DNA of 64,000 nt from Alcanivorax nanhaiticus. Lineage in GTDB: Bacteria; Pseudomonadota; Gammaproteobacteria; Pseudomonadales; Alcanivoracaceae. Made by a program: the position numbers and the translations under genes. The stretch spans positions 1 through 64,000 of the forward strand of contig NZ_ARXV01000011.1 of the NCBI RefSeq assembly GCF_000756665.1, given 5' to 3'. The notes beneath the pieces were generated by a model. The model saw nothing but the letters and a program-made list of their open reading frames with translations, was not told where the DNA came from and did no database searches. Below are positions 7,344 through 16,640 of this stretch, piece after piece (position 1 is the stretch's first letter; each line of letters opens with the position of its first letter).

Positions 7344-7886
7344 TCAATGACTGTGTTCGTGTGAGTGATCGTGGCTGTGGTCGTGATCGTGCGAATGGCC
7401 GTGCCCATGGGAATGGCCATGGTGACCCCCGCCCTGCTGGTAGGCACCGGCTTCCGGTTCGAACGGGGCCTGCTCTACGTTTACGGTGACGCTGGTATCG
7501 GCACCGGGGAGCTGGCGCACCATGTCGTCGAGCACGTGGTCGTGCTGGTAACGCACGAAGCCGGTTTCGATCTGCAGGGGCACGTGGCGGTTGCCCAGGT
7601 GGTAGGCCACCTTGGCGAGCATGAGGGCGTCGTCGCACTGGATGGTGGAGACGGTTTCATCGGCGGCGATGACTTTGACCAGCACGCCATCGGCGTTGCT
7701 GAGCACATCGCCGCCACGCAGCAGGGTGCCGCGTTCCAGAAACAGGCCCACCGGCTCGCCGGTTTCCAGCAGAGCTTTCTGGCGGCTCTTGATGCGCGCA
7801 TCGATGGGCAGGCTGAGGATTTTCAGCGTGCTGTTGTCGATGCCTTCCAGGGCGGTCTCGTTCAATTTTTTCGTCAGTTCGATCAT
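7344..7886 (-). CDS. ureE: Urease accessory nickel chaperone UreE
   Basis: UreE is the dimeric metallochaperone that hands nickel to the UreDFG complex. The 180-residue product has the N-terminal peptide-binding domain and the C-terminal metal-binding domain; the segment HLGNRHVPLQIE holds the conserved metal-binding histidine. After about residue 150 the protein ends in a tail made almost only of His, Gly, Ser and Asp (around 17 His in the last 28 residues), a nickel-storage tail as in Klebsiella UreE. ATG 7886 lies about 30 bases after the ureC stop. Confidence 0.96.
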   Translation of the reverse strand: MIELTKKLNETALEGIDNSTLKILSLPIDARIKSRQKALLETGEPVGLFLERGTLLRGGDVLSNADGVLVKVIAADETVSTIQCDDALMLAKVAYHLGNRHVPLQIETGFVRYQHDHVLDDMVRQLPGADTSVTVNVEQAPFEPEAGAYQQGGGHHGHSHGHGHSHDHDHSHDHSHEHSH

Positions 7887-7917
7887 GGTGTTCTCAATGT
7901 CTGTCTAAAGCGCCCCG

Positions 7918-9621
<1,704 letters not shown>

Positions 9622-9679
9622 GGTGGTTCTCCTGTTTTTTGCCAGAGCTGGCTGTCCAATCTCTGGCGAAATTTTTATC

Positions 9680-9736
9680 CGTAGGAGCCTGCCTGCAGGC
9701 GAAGTTTTTTGATCGCCTGCAGGCAGGCTCCTACGG
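9680..9736. repeat. REP-like inverted pair between ureB and ureC
   Basis: GTAGGAGCCTGCCTGCAGGCGAA (9681-9703) is followed after a T-run by its inverse TCGCCTGCAGGCAGGCTCCTAC (9713-9734). The arms can fold as two small hairpins or as one long hairpin. It lies inside the operon just ahead of the ureC ribosome site. Confidence 0.85.
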
Positions 9737-9745
9737 CGAATGTTG

Positions 9746-10051
9746 TTAAAGCTGGCCCATGACCTTGCCCTGGAAGCCGTAGACTTTTCGCTCGCCGGCG
9801 TAGGCCACCAGTTCCACGGTGCGGCTCTGGCCGGGTTCGATACGTACCGCGGTGCCGGCGGGGATGTTGAGCCGGAAGCCTTTGGTTTTTTCGCGATCGA
9901 ATTGCAGGGCGTTGTTCACTTCGTAGAAGTGGTAATGGGAGCCCACCTGGATGGGACGGTCGCCGGTGTTGGCTACTTCCACGGTGACGGTGTCGCGACC
10001 GGGATTGATTTCGATGTCGCCGTCCTGCACTTTCATTTCGCCGGGAATCAT
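9746..10051 (-). CDS. ureB: Urease beta subunit UreB
   Basis: UreB is a structural subunit of the (alpha-beta-gamma)3 urease and helps place the active-site flap. The 101-residue product begins [19 protein letters not shown] and contains [15 protein letters not shown], the hallmark of the family, and the GTAVRFEPG-like segment ([10 protein letters not shown]). Length is normal for a bacterial beta subunit that is separate from gamma. ATG 10051 is 12 bases after the ureA stop. Confidence 0.96.
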   Translation of the reverse strand: MIPGEMKVQDGDIEINPGRDTVTVEVANTGDRPIQVGSHYHFYEVNNALQFDREKTKGFRLNIPAGTAVRIEPGQSRTVELVAYAGERKVYGFQGKVMGQL

Positions 10052-10063
10052 GGGTGCACTCCT

Positions 10064-10366
<303 letters not shown>

Positions 10367-10395
10367 GGTTTGGCGTCTCTTTCTCTTTTACCGTT

Positions 10396-11289
10396 TCAGG
10401 TATTCCAGATACGCGGGATGCCCGCCGGTTTGTTCAGTAGCGTCTGGCGCAGCTTCTGCCAGACCGGAATCATCAATGCCTGGATCTTTTCGCAGCGGGT
10501 GCCGAGCACGCGCATGACCAGGATGTCGTCGATCAAGGTGAGGCCGCAGGGCATGTCGCCAGCCTTGCCTTCGATCAGTTCGCGGGCCTGTTCCAGCAAG
10601 GCCTCGTTGCAGCCGGTGGCGACAAACAGGGCCTGCATAGGGAAGTTACGCAGCCCGGAGGTGGCATTCAGGTGGCGCGGCTGATCTACCTTGAGGCGTT
10701 CGATCATGACTGGCTTGCCATCACGGCTGATGCGAAAGCGCGCATCGATATTGCCCTGTTCAAAGATCTCGCTGTTCACCGGCCGCCCCAGGCAGGAAAT
10801 CTCCCAGCCCATGAAGCGGGCGTTTCCGCTGAGATCGATGGTGGTGTCCATGTGCACCTTGGCGCCGGGGAAGAAGATGTTTTCCTGGGGAAACCACTCC
10901 AGGGTGCCACCGGCTTCCACGGTGAGGGCCTGACGGACCCGGGCGGTGTCGCCGGCGCTGAGATAGAACTTGGTGGCACCGGGGGTGGTGAACAGGCCAT
11001 GGGCCTGGCGCCGGGCGGTGATGTCGATATCCAGACCATCGCCACCGACCACGCCACCGGGGGGATGCAGCAGGTAGATATGCGCCGTGTCGCCTTCCGG
11101 GTAGAAGGGGCGCTGCACGCGCAGCGGGCCATAATGGTGCAGGCCGGTCATCACCGTCTTGGCACCATGCCCCGTCATGGAGCATTCCAGCTGCATGTGC
11201 AGGCTGGCCTGCCAGCCACTGCCATGGCTCGGCGATGTCGGTTGCTCCCGGTGCGCCTGATCGGTTGGCACCGGCTCTTGTACGGTCAC
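10396..11289 (-). CDS. ureD: Urease accessory protein UreD
   Basis: UreD (UreH) is the beta-helical scaffold that contacts apo-urease and forms the tunnel through which nickel reaches the active site. The product has the family segments GPLRVQRPFYPEG, HPPGGVVGGDGL and the FFPGA region. I choose the GTG at 11289 (297 residues; MTVQEP...), with AGGGG about seven bases upstream. TTG/GTG codons at 11328/11325 keep the frame open but lie at or before the predicted transcription start. It is the first gene of the operon. Confidence 0.93.
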   Translation of the reverse strand: MTVQEPVPTDQAHREQPTSPSHGSGWQASLHMQLECSMTGHGAKTVMTGLHHYGPLRVQRPFYPEGDTAHIYLLHPPGGVVGGDGLDIDITARRQAHGLFTTPGATKFYLSAGDTARVRQALTVEAGGTLEWFPQENIFFPGAKVHMDTTIDLSGNARFMGWEISCLGRPVNSEIFEQGNIDARFRISRDGKPVMIERLKVDQPRHLNATSGLRNFPMQALFVATGCNEALLEQARELIEGKAGDMPCGLTLIDDILVMRVLGTRCEKIQALMIPVWQKLRQTLLNKPAGIPRIWNT

Positions 11290-11333
11290 GGCCTGACCCC
11301 TTTTGCCTGACGGTGTGATATGCACCAAGTTTA

Positions 11334-11349
11334 TGCATCAAGCGTGCCA
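11334..11349 (-). promoter_or_regulatory. Sigma-54 type promoter of the urease operon
   Basis: The minus strand reads TGGCACGCTTGATGCA. It keeps the invariant GG (-24) and GC (-12) with exactly ten bases between them and matches the TGGCAC-N5-TTGCA consensus but for one base in the -12 half. The start would fall near 11322, about 33 bases before the ureD GTG. This agrees with nitrogen control through NtrC known for many ureases. I did not find a clear NtrC site upstream. Confidence 0.7.
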
Positions 11350-11393
11350 TACAAGGTGGTATACAAGTTGGCGAAGGCGGGGAGTCGACGCGG

Positions 11394-11480
11394 ATCAGTG
11401 ATGAGTTGCGAGTTGCGAGTTGCGAGTTGCGAAAGTCAAAAGCCGGATGGATGTGGTGGCAAGGTTTTTTGTAGGAGCGG
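11394..11480. repeat. GAGTTGCGAGTTGCG tandem repeat with REP arm (copy 1)
   Basis: GAGTTGC is repeated four times in tandem (11402-11431), then GAAAGTCAAAAGCCGGA and TGGCAAGGTTTTTTGTAGGAGC lead into the REP pair. The same composite, with three tandem units, occurs at 18376-18456, so the two are copies of one element. Confidence 0.8.
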
Positions 11481-11547
11481 GCGTTCGACCGCGATACGGC
11501 ATTTCAGTCATGCCTCGGCCTATCGCGGCGGAACCGCCGCTCCCACA
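11470..11547. repeat. REP pair, GTAGGAGCGG family, upstream of ureD
   Basis: A left unit GTAGGAGCGGGCGTTCGACC with GCGA is followed after about 30 bases by an inverted unit TCGCGGCGGAACCGCCGCTC then CCAC. Both units are themselves imperfect hairpins. Other members of the family lie near 13210, 18446, 31582, 38129 and 45986. Confidence 0.85.
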
Positions 11548-11622
11548 AAAACCCTGAGCTTAATTGAACAGCATTACTCCTTGATCAGCGGCTGGGCCAC
11601 GGAGGTACAGGACATTGGCAGA

Positions 11623-13035
11623 TTAATTGCCGCCGTTGCCTTGTGCCGCCCGCTGGCGAATGGTTTCGAAGTCCCAATCGACCAGGGTTTCACCATTACG
11701 GAACACCTTGATCAGTTGGTTCTCTTCACTATCTACACCCTCAACACCTTCACCGTTCAGGGCATCGGCGCGTACCGTCTCGACGCTCTCGTTTCTGCGT
11801 ACTAACGCCAACCGGCCACGCTTGGAGCGTTTACCTGGATCGGTGATCGGATCCTTGTAGACGTCGCGCCATTCGCCGTTGATGCAGATAGCAGAGGCTT
11901 TCATGGCGAACTTCTGGGTGTCGCGGTTAAGCTTTTGAAGCAACTCGCCGCCCATGCCGAAGGCCACATTATCCGCACTCAGGCCACGGGCTTTCATTTC
12001 CTGCAGGATCGCTTCGATGGACTGGGCACAGACGCCGTCGCCCTGAATCAAGCGCACGCAGTCCGGCAGCACCCGGTAGCCTTTGCTGTTGGTGCGGTAG
12101 CCGAAACGGGCCATCAACCGTTCGATGGCTTCCGGGACGATCTCCACCGGTTCGCCGGAATCAGGACGGACCACCAGGGTGCCGCCGGCCTGCTCTACCA
12201 GCTCACGCAGTTCGCCACCCCACAGGTTGTCGATGGCGTTCCAGATGTCGTAGGAATCGCTGACTACCGCCACCACCCGGTCTTGCCCGCCGAATTGCTG
12301 GATCATGTTGGCGTAGGCCCGGGTTTCACCGTCGCGCCCCCAGCTGGTAATGGTGCTGTGCTCTGCCGCCGGGATGGAGAAGCCGGCCATGTCGGCACCG
12401 TAGTAACGGCGCGCGGCCATGATCGCGGACAGGGTATCGGTACCGGCAAAGTTAACCAGGTGTGCCATGCCACCGAGAGCTGCGGCTTCTTCCGAGGTGG
12501 CACCACGGGCACCGAAGTCGTGCAGTTTGAAGGGCAGGCTGTCGCTGTTGTCGGCGGTATCTTCCAGGTAGCGCTGGATGATGGTGCGGCAGTTGCGGGA
12601 CACCGTGGCGACGGTGGTGGGATACCAGATGGCGCGCAACAGGGCGGTTTCCACATAGCTGGTGAGCCAGGCGCAGTTCGGATCGGTGTTCATGACCTGC
12701 ACCAGCACATTACCGGTGGGCACCACGGTGCCTTCCGGCACGGCTTCGATTTCGATGGGCAGGTAACCGTCGTAGTTGTCGAGAATGTAATCCCAGCCCG
12801 GACGGTTGAAGGGAACGCCGTGCGCAACACAGACCGCCTCGGCTTCTTCGATATCCGCTTTGCTGATCGGGCGACTCAGGTATTCCTTGAGGAAGGCCTG
12901 CAGGCCGAAGAACACGGTGTCGCGGTAGCGACCACCACGGGATTCGATATAGCTGGAGACATACTCGGCACCGGCCGGGTATTGGGCGAAGTGAGAGGTC
13001 TTGTAGGAATCGGTGTTGAGAATCAGGTTACGCAT
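11623..13035 (-). CDS. nadV: Nicotinamide phosphoribosyltransferase NadV
   Basis: NadV joins nicotinamide to PRPP to give NMN, the first step of one-enzyme nicotinamide recycling. I choose ATG 13035 (470 residues; MRNLILNTDSYKTSHF), which has AGGAGG nine bases upstream; the longer frame to 13155 would read through the promoter. The family's nicotinamide/phosphate-binding residues are visible: LHDFGARGATS (171-181), the phospho-accepting His226 (AAEHSTITSWG) and VVRPDSGEP. Length matches NAMPT. Its partner NadM (NMN to NAD) is in the same cluster and an operator-like palindrome lies in its promoter. Confidence 0.95.
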   Translation of the reverse strand: MRNLILNTDSYKTSHFAQYPAGAEYVSSYIESRGGRYRDTVFFGLQAFLKEYLSRPISKADIEEAEAVCVAHGVPFNRPGWDYILDNYDGYLPIEIEAVPEGTVVPTGNVLVQVMNTDPNCAWLTSYVETALLRAIWYPTTVATVSRNCRTIIQRYLEDTADNSDSLPFKLHDFGARGATSEEAAALGGMAHLVNFAGTDTLSAIMAARRYYGADMAGFSIPAAEHSTITSWGRDGETRAYANMIQQFGGQDRVVAVVSDSYDIWNAIDNLWGGELRELVEQAGGTLVVRPDSGEPVEIVPEAIERLMARFGYRTNSKGYRVLPDCVRLIQGDGVCAQSIEAILQEMKARGLSADNVAFGMGGELLQKLNRDTQKFAMKASAICINGEWRDVYKDPITDPGKRSKRGRLALVRRNESVETVRADALNGEGVEGVDSEENQLIKVFRNGETLVDWDFETIRQRAAQGNGGN

Positions 13036-13132
13036 GACGGAGTTCCTCCTGTCGATTGTGATTGGCGCCGGTCTTTCCAGCACGCTGGCAGCGATCCGCT
13101 GCTCGGCACTGACGGGTCCCGTCGTGCCGATG

Positions 13133-13166
13133 AATATATATTGGCGATACGCCACTAATGTGTCAA
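13133..13166 (-). promoter_or_regulatory. Promoter of nadV with putative NrtR operator
   Basis: The minus strand has TTGACA (13161-13166) as -35 and an AT run (TATATATT, about 13133-13140) as -10. Between them sits TAGTGGC-GTATC-GCCAA (13141-13157 plus flank), whose inverse repeat TTGGC-N5-GCCACTA is also found at 16598-16614 next to nrtR. A repressor there would block RNA polymerase. The palindrome is seen; binding by NrtR is inference. Confidence 0.65.
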
Positions 13167-13209
13167 CTGTTTTTTACGGGGCCTTTGCGGCTGATGCATA
13201 CAAGGTGGC

Positions 13210-13236
13210 AATCGCGGTCGAACGACCGCTCCCCCA
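13210..13236. repeat. Single REP unit, GTAGGAGCGG family
   Basis: ATCGCGGTCGAACGACCGCT then CCCCC: one unit (inverted orientation) with the last CCAC changed, lying just after the stop of the methylase fusion gene and before the nadV promoter. Confidence 0.75.
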
Positions 13237-13243
13237 AGGGACG

Positions 13244-14350
13244 CTAGCCCAGGTCTACAGGCTCGCTGAGGCAGATAATGCCCTGACGTGTTTCCGCCTT
13301 GCCTGCCAGCTGCGGGTAGACCTGCGGATCCGCATGGAAGGCCAGGTCCAGGGTGAGGGTGCTGCCGGTCGCAGCCAGTCGTTCGGCGCGCAAGTAGTTG
13401 GCACCGGCCATGGCCTGGGTTGTCATGGTTGCCTGCAGAGGGGCACCCCAGCGGGTGAGCTGAAAGCCCCGGCTTTCCAGCCACTGAGTGAGTGGCTGCA
13501 GTACGCGTGAATCGTTGGGCAACAGCAGGTCCACATCCGACGGTGTTACCGCTTCGCCCTTCAACCAGCGAGCGAAACTGCCGATGACCATGGCCTGCGG
13601 GAAATCCGCTTGCAGTAACTGAAGCAGTGACATTGCGGCATCCCGGTCACAGACGCGGGCGCTGTTTTGCGCCACCAGCATGTATTCATGGGCGCGGTTG
13701 CTGCGCGGTGAGGTGCTGTCGGTGTGGGGACGGTCGTAAACAATGACTCGCTCCTCGATAAAACGGAATCGTTCGGCCAGCAGCCGTGCCACATCCCAGG
13801 CCTGGGGTACCCAGAGGCCATCCAGTTGCAGGTTTTCGGCACCGACTACGATGTAAGCCCCCGGTTTGATGATCGGCTTGAGTGCCTTGAGAATGCCGCG
13901 CACTTTTTGCAAAAAGTGTGCGTAGCTGCCCGCGCCGTAGAGCTGGCCATGGTGAGCGCTTTCCATGCCGCAACCGAAATACGGCAAGCTGGTGAGCACC
14001 AGGTCGACGGGTTCCATGTTCGCCAGTGCGGTTTCACAGTCGCCCTGGATCAGGGTGGCGTGCTCAAGGCCCAGCTCATCGAGTCGCTGGCGCGCCGTGT
14101 GCAGACGGCCCGGTTCAATTTCGATACCGACACCTTGCCGACCTTCCTGGCAGGCCGCGACCAGGGTGGACGCAAAGCCGGCAAAGGGGTCCAGCACCCG
14201 ATCACCGGGTTGGGACAACTCGCGCACGAAAGGCCGCATCTGTTCTACCCAGCCCCGGTCACGGGCAGCAAACGGGTCGTTGCTGGCGAGGGTGTGATCC
14301 AGGGCATGGGTGTCCTGGTTGGCGTCCAGGTGCAGCCAGCTATTGGGCAT
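13244..14350 (-). CDS. DNA/RNA methylase fused to a nucleotidyltransferase-like domain
   Basis: The 368-residue product has an N-terminal Rossmann methyltransferase with SAM-binding DPFAGFAST (54-62), the acidic loop GVGIEIEP (74-81) and TSLPYFG (120-126), a variant of the (S/T/D)PPY motif for methylating an exocyclic amino group of DNA or RNA. From about residue 235 a second domain shows GSFARW (257-262) and DVDLL (272-276), the GSxxR/W...DxD signature of minimal polymerase-beta nucleotidyltransferases, so it may transfer a nucleotide. The start overlaps the radical SAM gene by 11 bases, so the two are probably made together. I know no characterised protein with this layout. Tandem domain order and substrate are open; motif calls are by eye. 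Confidence 0.7.
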   Translation of the reverse strand: MPNSWLHLDANQDTHALDHTLASNDPFAARDRGWVEQMRPFVRELSQPGDRVLDPFAGFASTLVAACQEGRQGVGIEIEPGRLHTARQRLDELGLEHATLIQGDCETALANMEPVDLVLTSLPYFGCGMESAHHGQLYGAGSYAHFLQKVRGILKALKPIIKPGAYIVVGAENLQLDGLWVPQAWDVARLLAERFRFIEERVIVYDRPHTDSTSPRSNRAHEYMLVAQNSARVCDRDAAMSLLQLLQADFPQAMVIGSFARWLKGEAVTPSDVDLLLPNDSRVLQPLTQWLESRGFQLTRWGAPLQATMTTQAMAGANYLRAERLAATGSTLTLDLAFHADPQVYPQLAGKAETRQGIICLSEPVDLG

Positions 14351-15434
14351 GGGTGATGTCTCCGTTGACGGCGTGGATCAGGACATGGCGCTCCGGATTC
14401 CAGTCCGCGCACAGGTTGCCGTTGGCATGGAACACCAGTTTGAAGATCTGGCCGCTGTCATGCTTTTCGTGCAGGCGCTGATAGTTGGAAGATTCAAAGG
14501 TGACGGTCAGGCCATCACTTTCGATTACCAGATTGGAAAAGTAATAGCCGTGGGTGGCCTGCCGCAGGCGGGTGCCCTGTGCCGGGGGATGAGCTTCCAG
14601 AAAGGCCTGCAGCAGGCCCGCCACAGACACTCGCGACGCGCTGATATAGCGCTGGGTGCCGTTGGCGCGGTAGCGCTGATCCAGTTGCGACATTTCCCTC
14701 AGGATCACATGACGTACCCCCAGCGAGCGAGCCCAGTCCAGATAACGCTGCAGGGCGGCGAGGCTGTCCACCCCGCCCTGCTGCACCAGACACACCAGCT
14801 TGACCTCTGTGAGTGCGCCCAGTTGTGCGACACACTCACGAAAGTGGTCCGTGATCATGACCCCTTCGTGGGAACGAAAGCGCATGATCTGCTGGTTGGT
14901 AACGGTGTCGGGATGGTGCCGCGACAGCTCCACCCAGTCGAAGGCGAAACTGCGGATGGCCGCGGCCAGCTCCGCATCCTCCCCCAGCGCAGTGAGCCCG
15001 GCACCATTGCTGTACAGCACCCTGCTCTCCACCGGGCTCACCGCCGCATGGGACGACAGGCAATCCAGCAGGCGCAGAAACCAGTCACGATGGTCGGTCA
15101 TTTCCAGGCCCGACAGGGAATAAGACAACGGCAGACCGCGTAGCGCCGCCAGCGCTGTCTGCAGCTGGTTGAAGTAGTTCGTGCCCGGGCGCAGCAGGCT
15201 GGCGTGGGTGCCGGTATCGCCCTTTTCTCGCAGGTTTTCCGAGCAGAACCGGCAGCGGGCGGAGCAGGGCTGCACCGCGGCGTAGGGGGTCAGCGTTACC
15301 GGTTGGGCGACCCGCCAGGTGCGCTCACCAATGCGCTGATGATGCCAGCGACTGGCGTCCTCCGGGTGGGGTTCCCGGAAGACGGTGGTGGCCAGCTCAT
15401 GCTGATAGCGCTGTATAACGGCGTCCAGTTCCAT
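14340..15434 (-). CDS. Radical SAM protein of unknown function
   Basis: The 364-residue product has the radical SAM cluster motif C-x3-C-x2-C (Cys57, Cys61, Cys64; PCSARCRFC), which binds the 4Fe-4S cluster that cleaves S-adenosylmethionine. Its C-terminal half (from about 270) lacks an obvious second cluster motif; FESSNYQRLH and ADWNPERHVLIH are distinctive but unfamiliar. It starts 19 bases after nadM and overlaps the methylase fusion by 11 bases, so it is part of the NAD operon. A link to NAD chemistry or to modification of nucleic acids is possible; neither is shown. Family is certain, substrate unknown. Confidence 0.8.
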   Translation of the reverse strand: MELDAVIQRYQHELATTVFREPHPEDASRWHHQRIGERTWRVAQPVTLTPYAAVQPCSARCRFCSENLREKGDTGTHASLLRPGTNYFNQLQTALAALRGLPLSYSLSGLEMTDHRDWFLRLLDCLSSHAAVSPVESRVLYSNGAGLTALGEDAELAAAIRSFAFDWVELSRHHPDTVTNQQIMRFRSHEGVMITDHFRECVAQLGALTEVKLVCLVQQGGVDSLAALQRYLDWARSLGVRHVILREMSQLDQRYRANGTQRYISASRVSVAGLLQAFLEAHPPAQGTRLRQATHGYYFSNLVIESDGLTVTFESSNYQRLHEKHDSGQIFKLVFHANGNLCADWNPERHVLIHAVNGDITHAQ

Positions 15435-15453
15435 GCCCTGCTCACGTTCCCGG

Positions 15454-16512
15454 TCAGATCAACCCGAGGATGTCCTGAATGATGAAGTAGTGATCTTCGA
15501 ACAACCGCTCCGGGGTCAGTTCGCCCAACGGTACCCAACGTGCCTGGCGGGCATCGTCACCGCCCTTCACTTTTGGCAGGCTGGCATTGGGCTCCAGTTC
15601 CATATAGAACGCGTGGGTGATGGTGCGGCCGCGAGCGGAACGGTAGGGGTCGTCGTAGACTTCCTGTCGGCGGATGGAGCCTTTGAGTACCGGGGCCGGA
15701 ACTTTCAAGCGGGTCTCCTCGCGCAGTTCCCGCAGGCAGGCATCCAGCAACCGTTCACTGCCATCCACAAAGCCACCGGGCAACGCCCACAACCCCTTGC
15801 CGGGGCTGGCGCGACGCTCCACCAGCAACACATGGCCGGACTGCACCACCACACCATCCACCGTCACGAAGGTGGGCGCATAGGGCGCGGACGACCAGGC
15901 ATCGCGGTATTTGCGCACGAAGGCGATTTCATCGCGGATGTGCTGGTAAGCACCGGCATCATTGGCAAAGCCAGTGAGGTAGGACGCCACTGCTGACGGC
16001 AGCACGTCCGTATCGACCAGCGAGGGGAGCAGTGTTTCCGGGGCAGCGGAAAAGTAACGCTCGCGAATCGGCGTGGCGCTGATCTGCCGCACGTTGTCTA
16101 CGCCCACTGCGGACCACTGCGGGAACAGGTTCAGATAAAAACCGGTGTGATCCTTGCGGTGCCCGATCAGGGCAATGCGCGCTGGCCGGTGCGGGGTGGC
16201 GTGATGGGCGGTGACCATACCGGCGACGGTGGCCTGCACGTTTCGCACCCAGGCTTCGTCATTGTAGGGCACGTCCATCAACGGCAAACACAGCAAGCGC
16301 TGGTTTTCACTTTCCGTCAGGCAGGCGCGCACCATCTGTTCTCGCTCCTGGTGAGTCCAGGGGTTGCGGGGATTGCGAGCCTGCCAGGCGGAACCGATCA
16401 ACAAGATTAATCGTTCGGCTTTCTCCAGACCGGTGCGCACCACCTGCAGGTGACCGGCGTGAAAGGGCTGAAAGCGGCCAATAAAGACCGCGAAATCGAA
16501 TTCGTACTGCAT
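15454..16512 (-). CDS. nadM: Bifunctional NMN adenylyltransferase / Nudix hydrolase
   Basis: The N-terminal domain converts NMN plus ATP to NAD; the C-terminal Nudix domain probably hydrolyses ADP-ribose or a similar nucleotide. ATG 16512 (352 residues) follows AAGGAG at a seven-base spacing. Visible motifs: GRFQPFHAGH (12-21) and ISATPIRE (144-151) of the nucleotidyltransferase fold, and a Nudix box starting at Gly247 with E253 and RELREE (261-266), the normal metal-binding glutamates. The same two-domain enzyme is known from cyanobacteria and Francisella as NadM. First gene of the operon; divergent from nrtR. Confidence 0.93.
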   Translation of the reverse strand: MQYEFDFAVFIGRFQPFHAGHLQVVRTGLEKAERLILLIGSAWQARNPRNPWTHQEREQMVRACLTESENQRLLCLPLMDVPYNDEAWVRNVQATVAGMVTAHHATPHRPARIALIGHRKDHTGFYLNLFPQWSAVGVDNVRQISATPIRERYFSAAPETLLPSLVDTDVLPSAVASYLTGFANDAGAYQHIRDEIAFVRKYRDAWSSAPYAPTFVTVDGVVVQSGHVLLVERRASPGKGLWALPGGFVDGSERLLDACLRELREETRLKVPAPVLKGSIRRQEVYDDPYRSARGRTITHAFYMELEPNASLPKVKGGDDARQARWVPLGELTPERLFEDHYFIIQDILGLI

Positions 16513-16597
16513 CAGCAAGCTCCTTGCCGTGGATGTGGGCAGCAAGTCTGTCTCGCTGCCGTGAACCGGTTGCCTGAACCGGTGTTGCTCTGTATTG

Positions 16598-16614
16598 TTG
16601 GCTAACTGCCACTA
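16598..16614. promoter_or_regulatory. Putative NrtR operator in the nadM/nrtR divergent region
   Basis: TTGGC-TAACT-GCCACTA. The palindromic arms TGGC/GCCA and the trailing CTA are identical to those at 13141-13157 ahead of nadV. On the minus strand it lies between a TTGCTA -35 and an ACAATAC -10-like stretch for nadM; on the plus strand it is 27 bases before the nrtR ATG and abuts TATATA. Autorepression is inferred. Confidence 0.65.
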
Positions 16615-16640
16615 TATAGCAACCCCCTGGTGATCGAACC

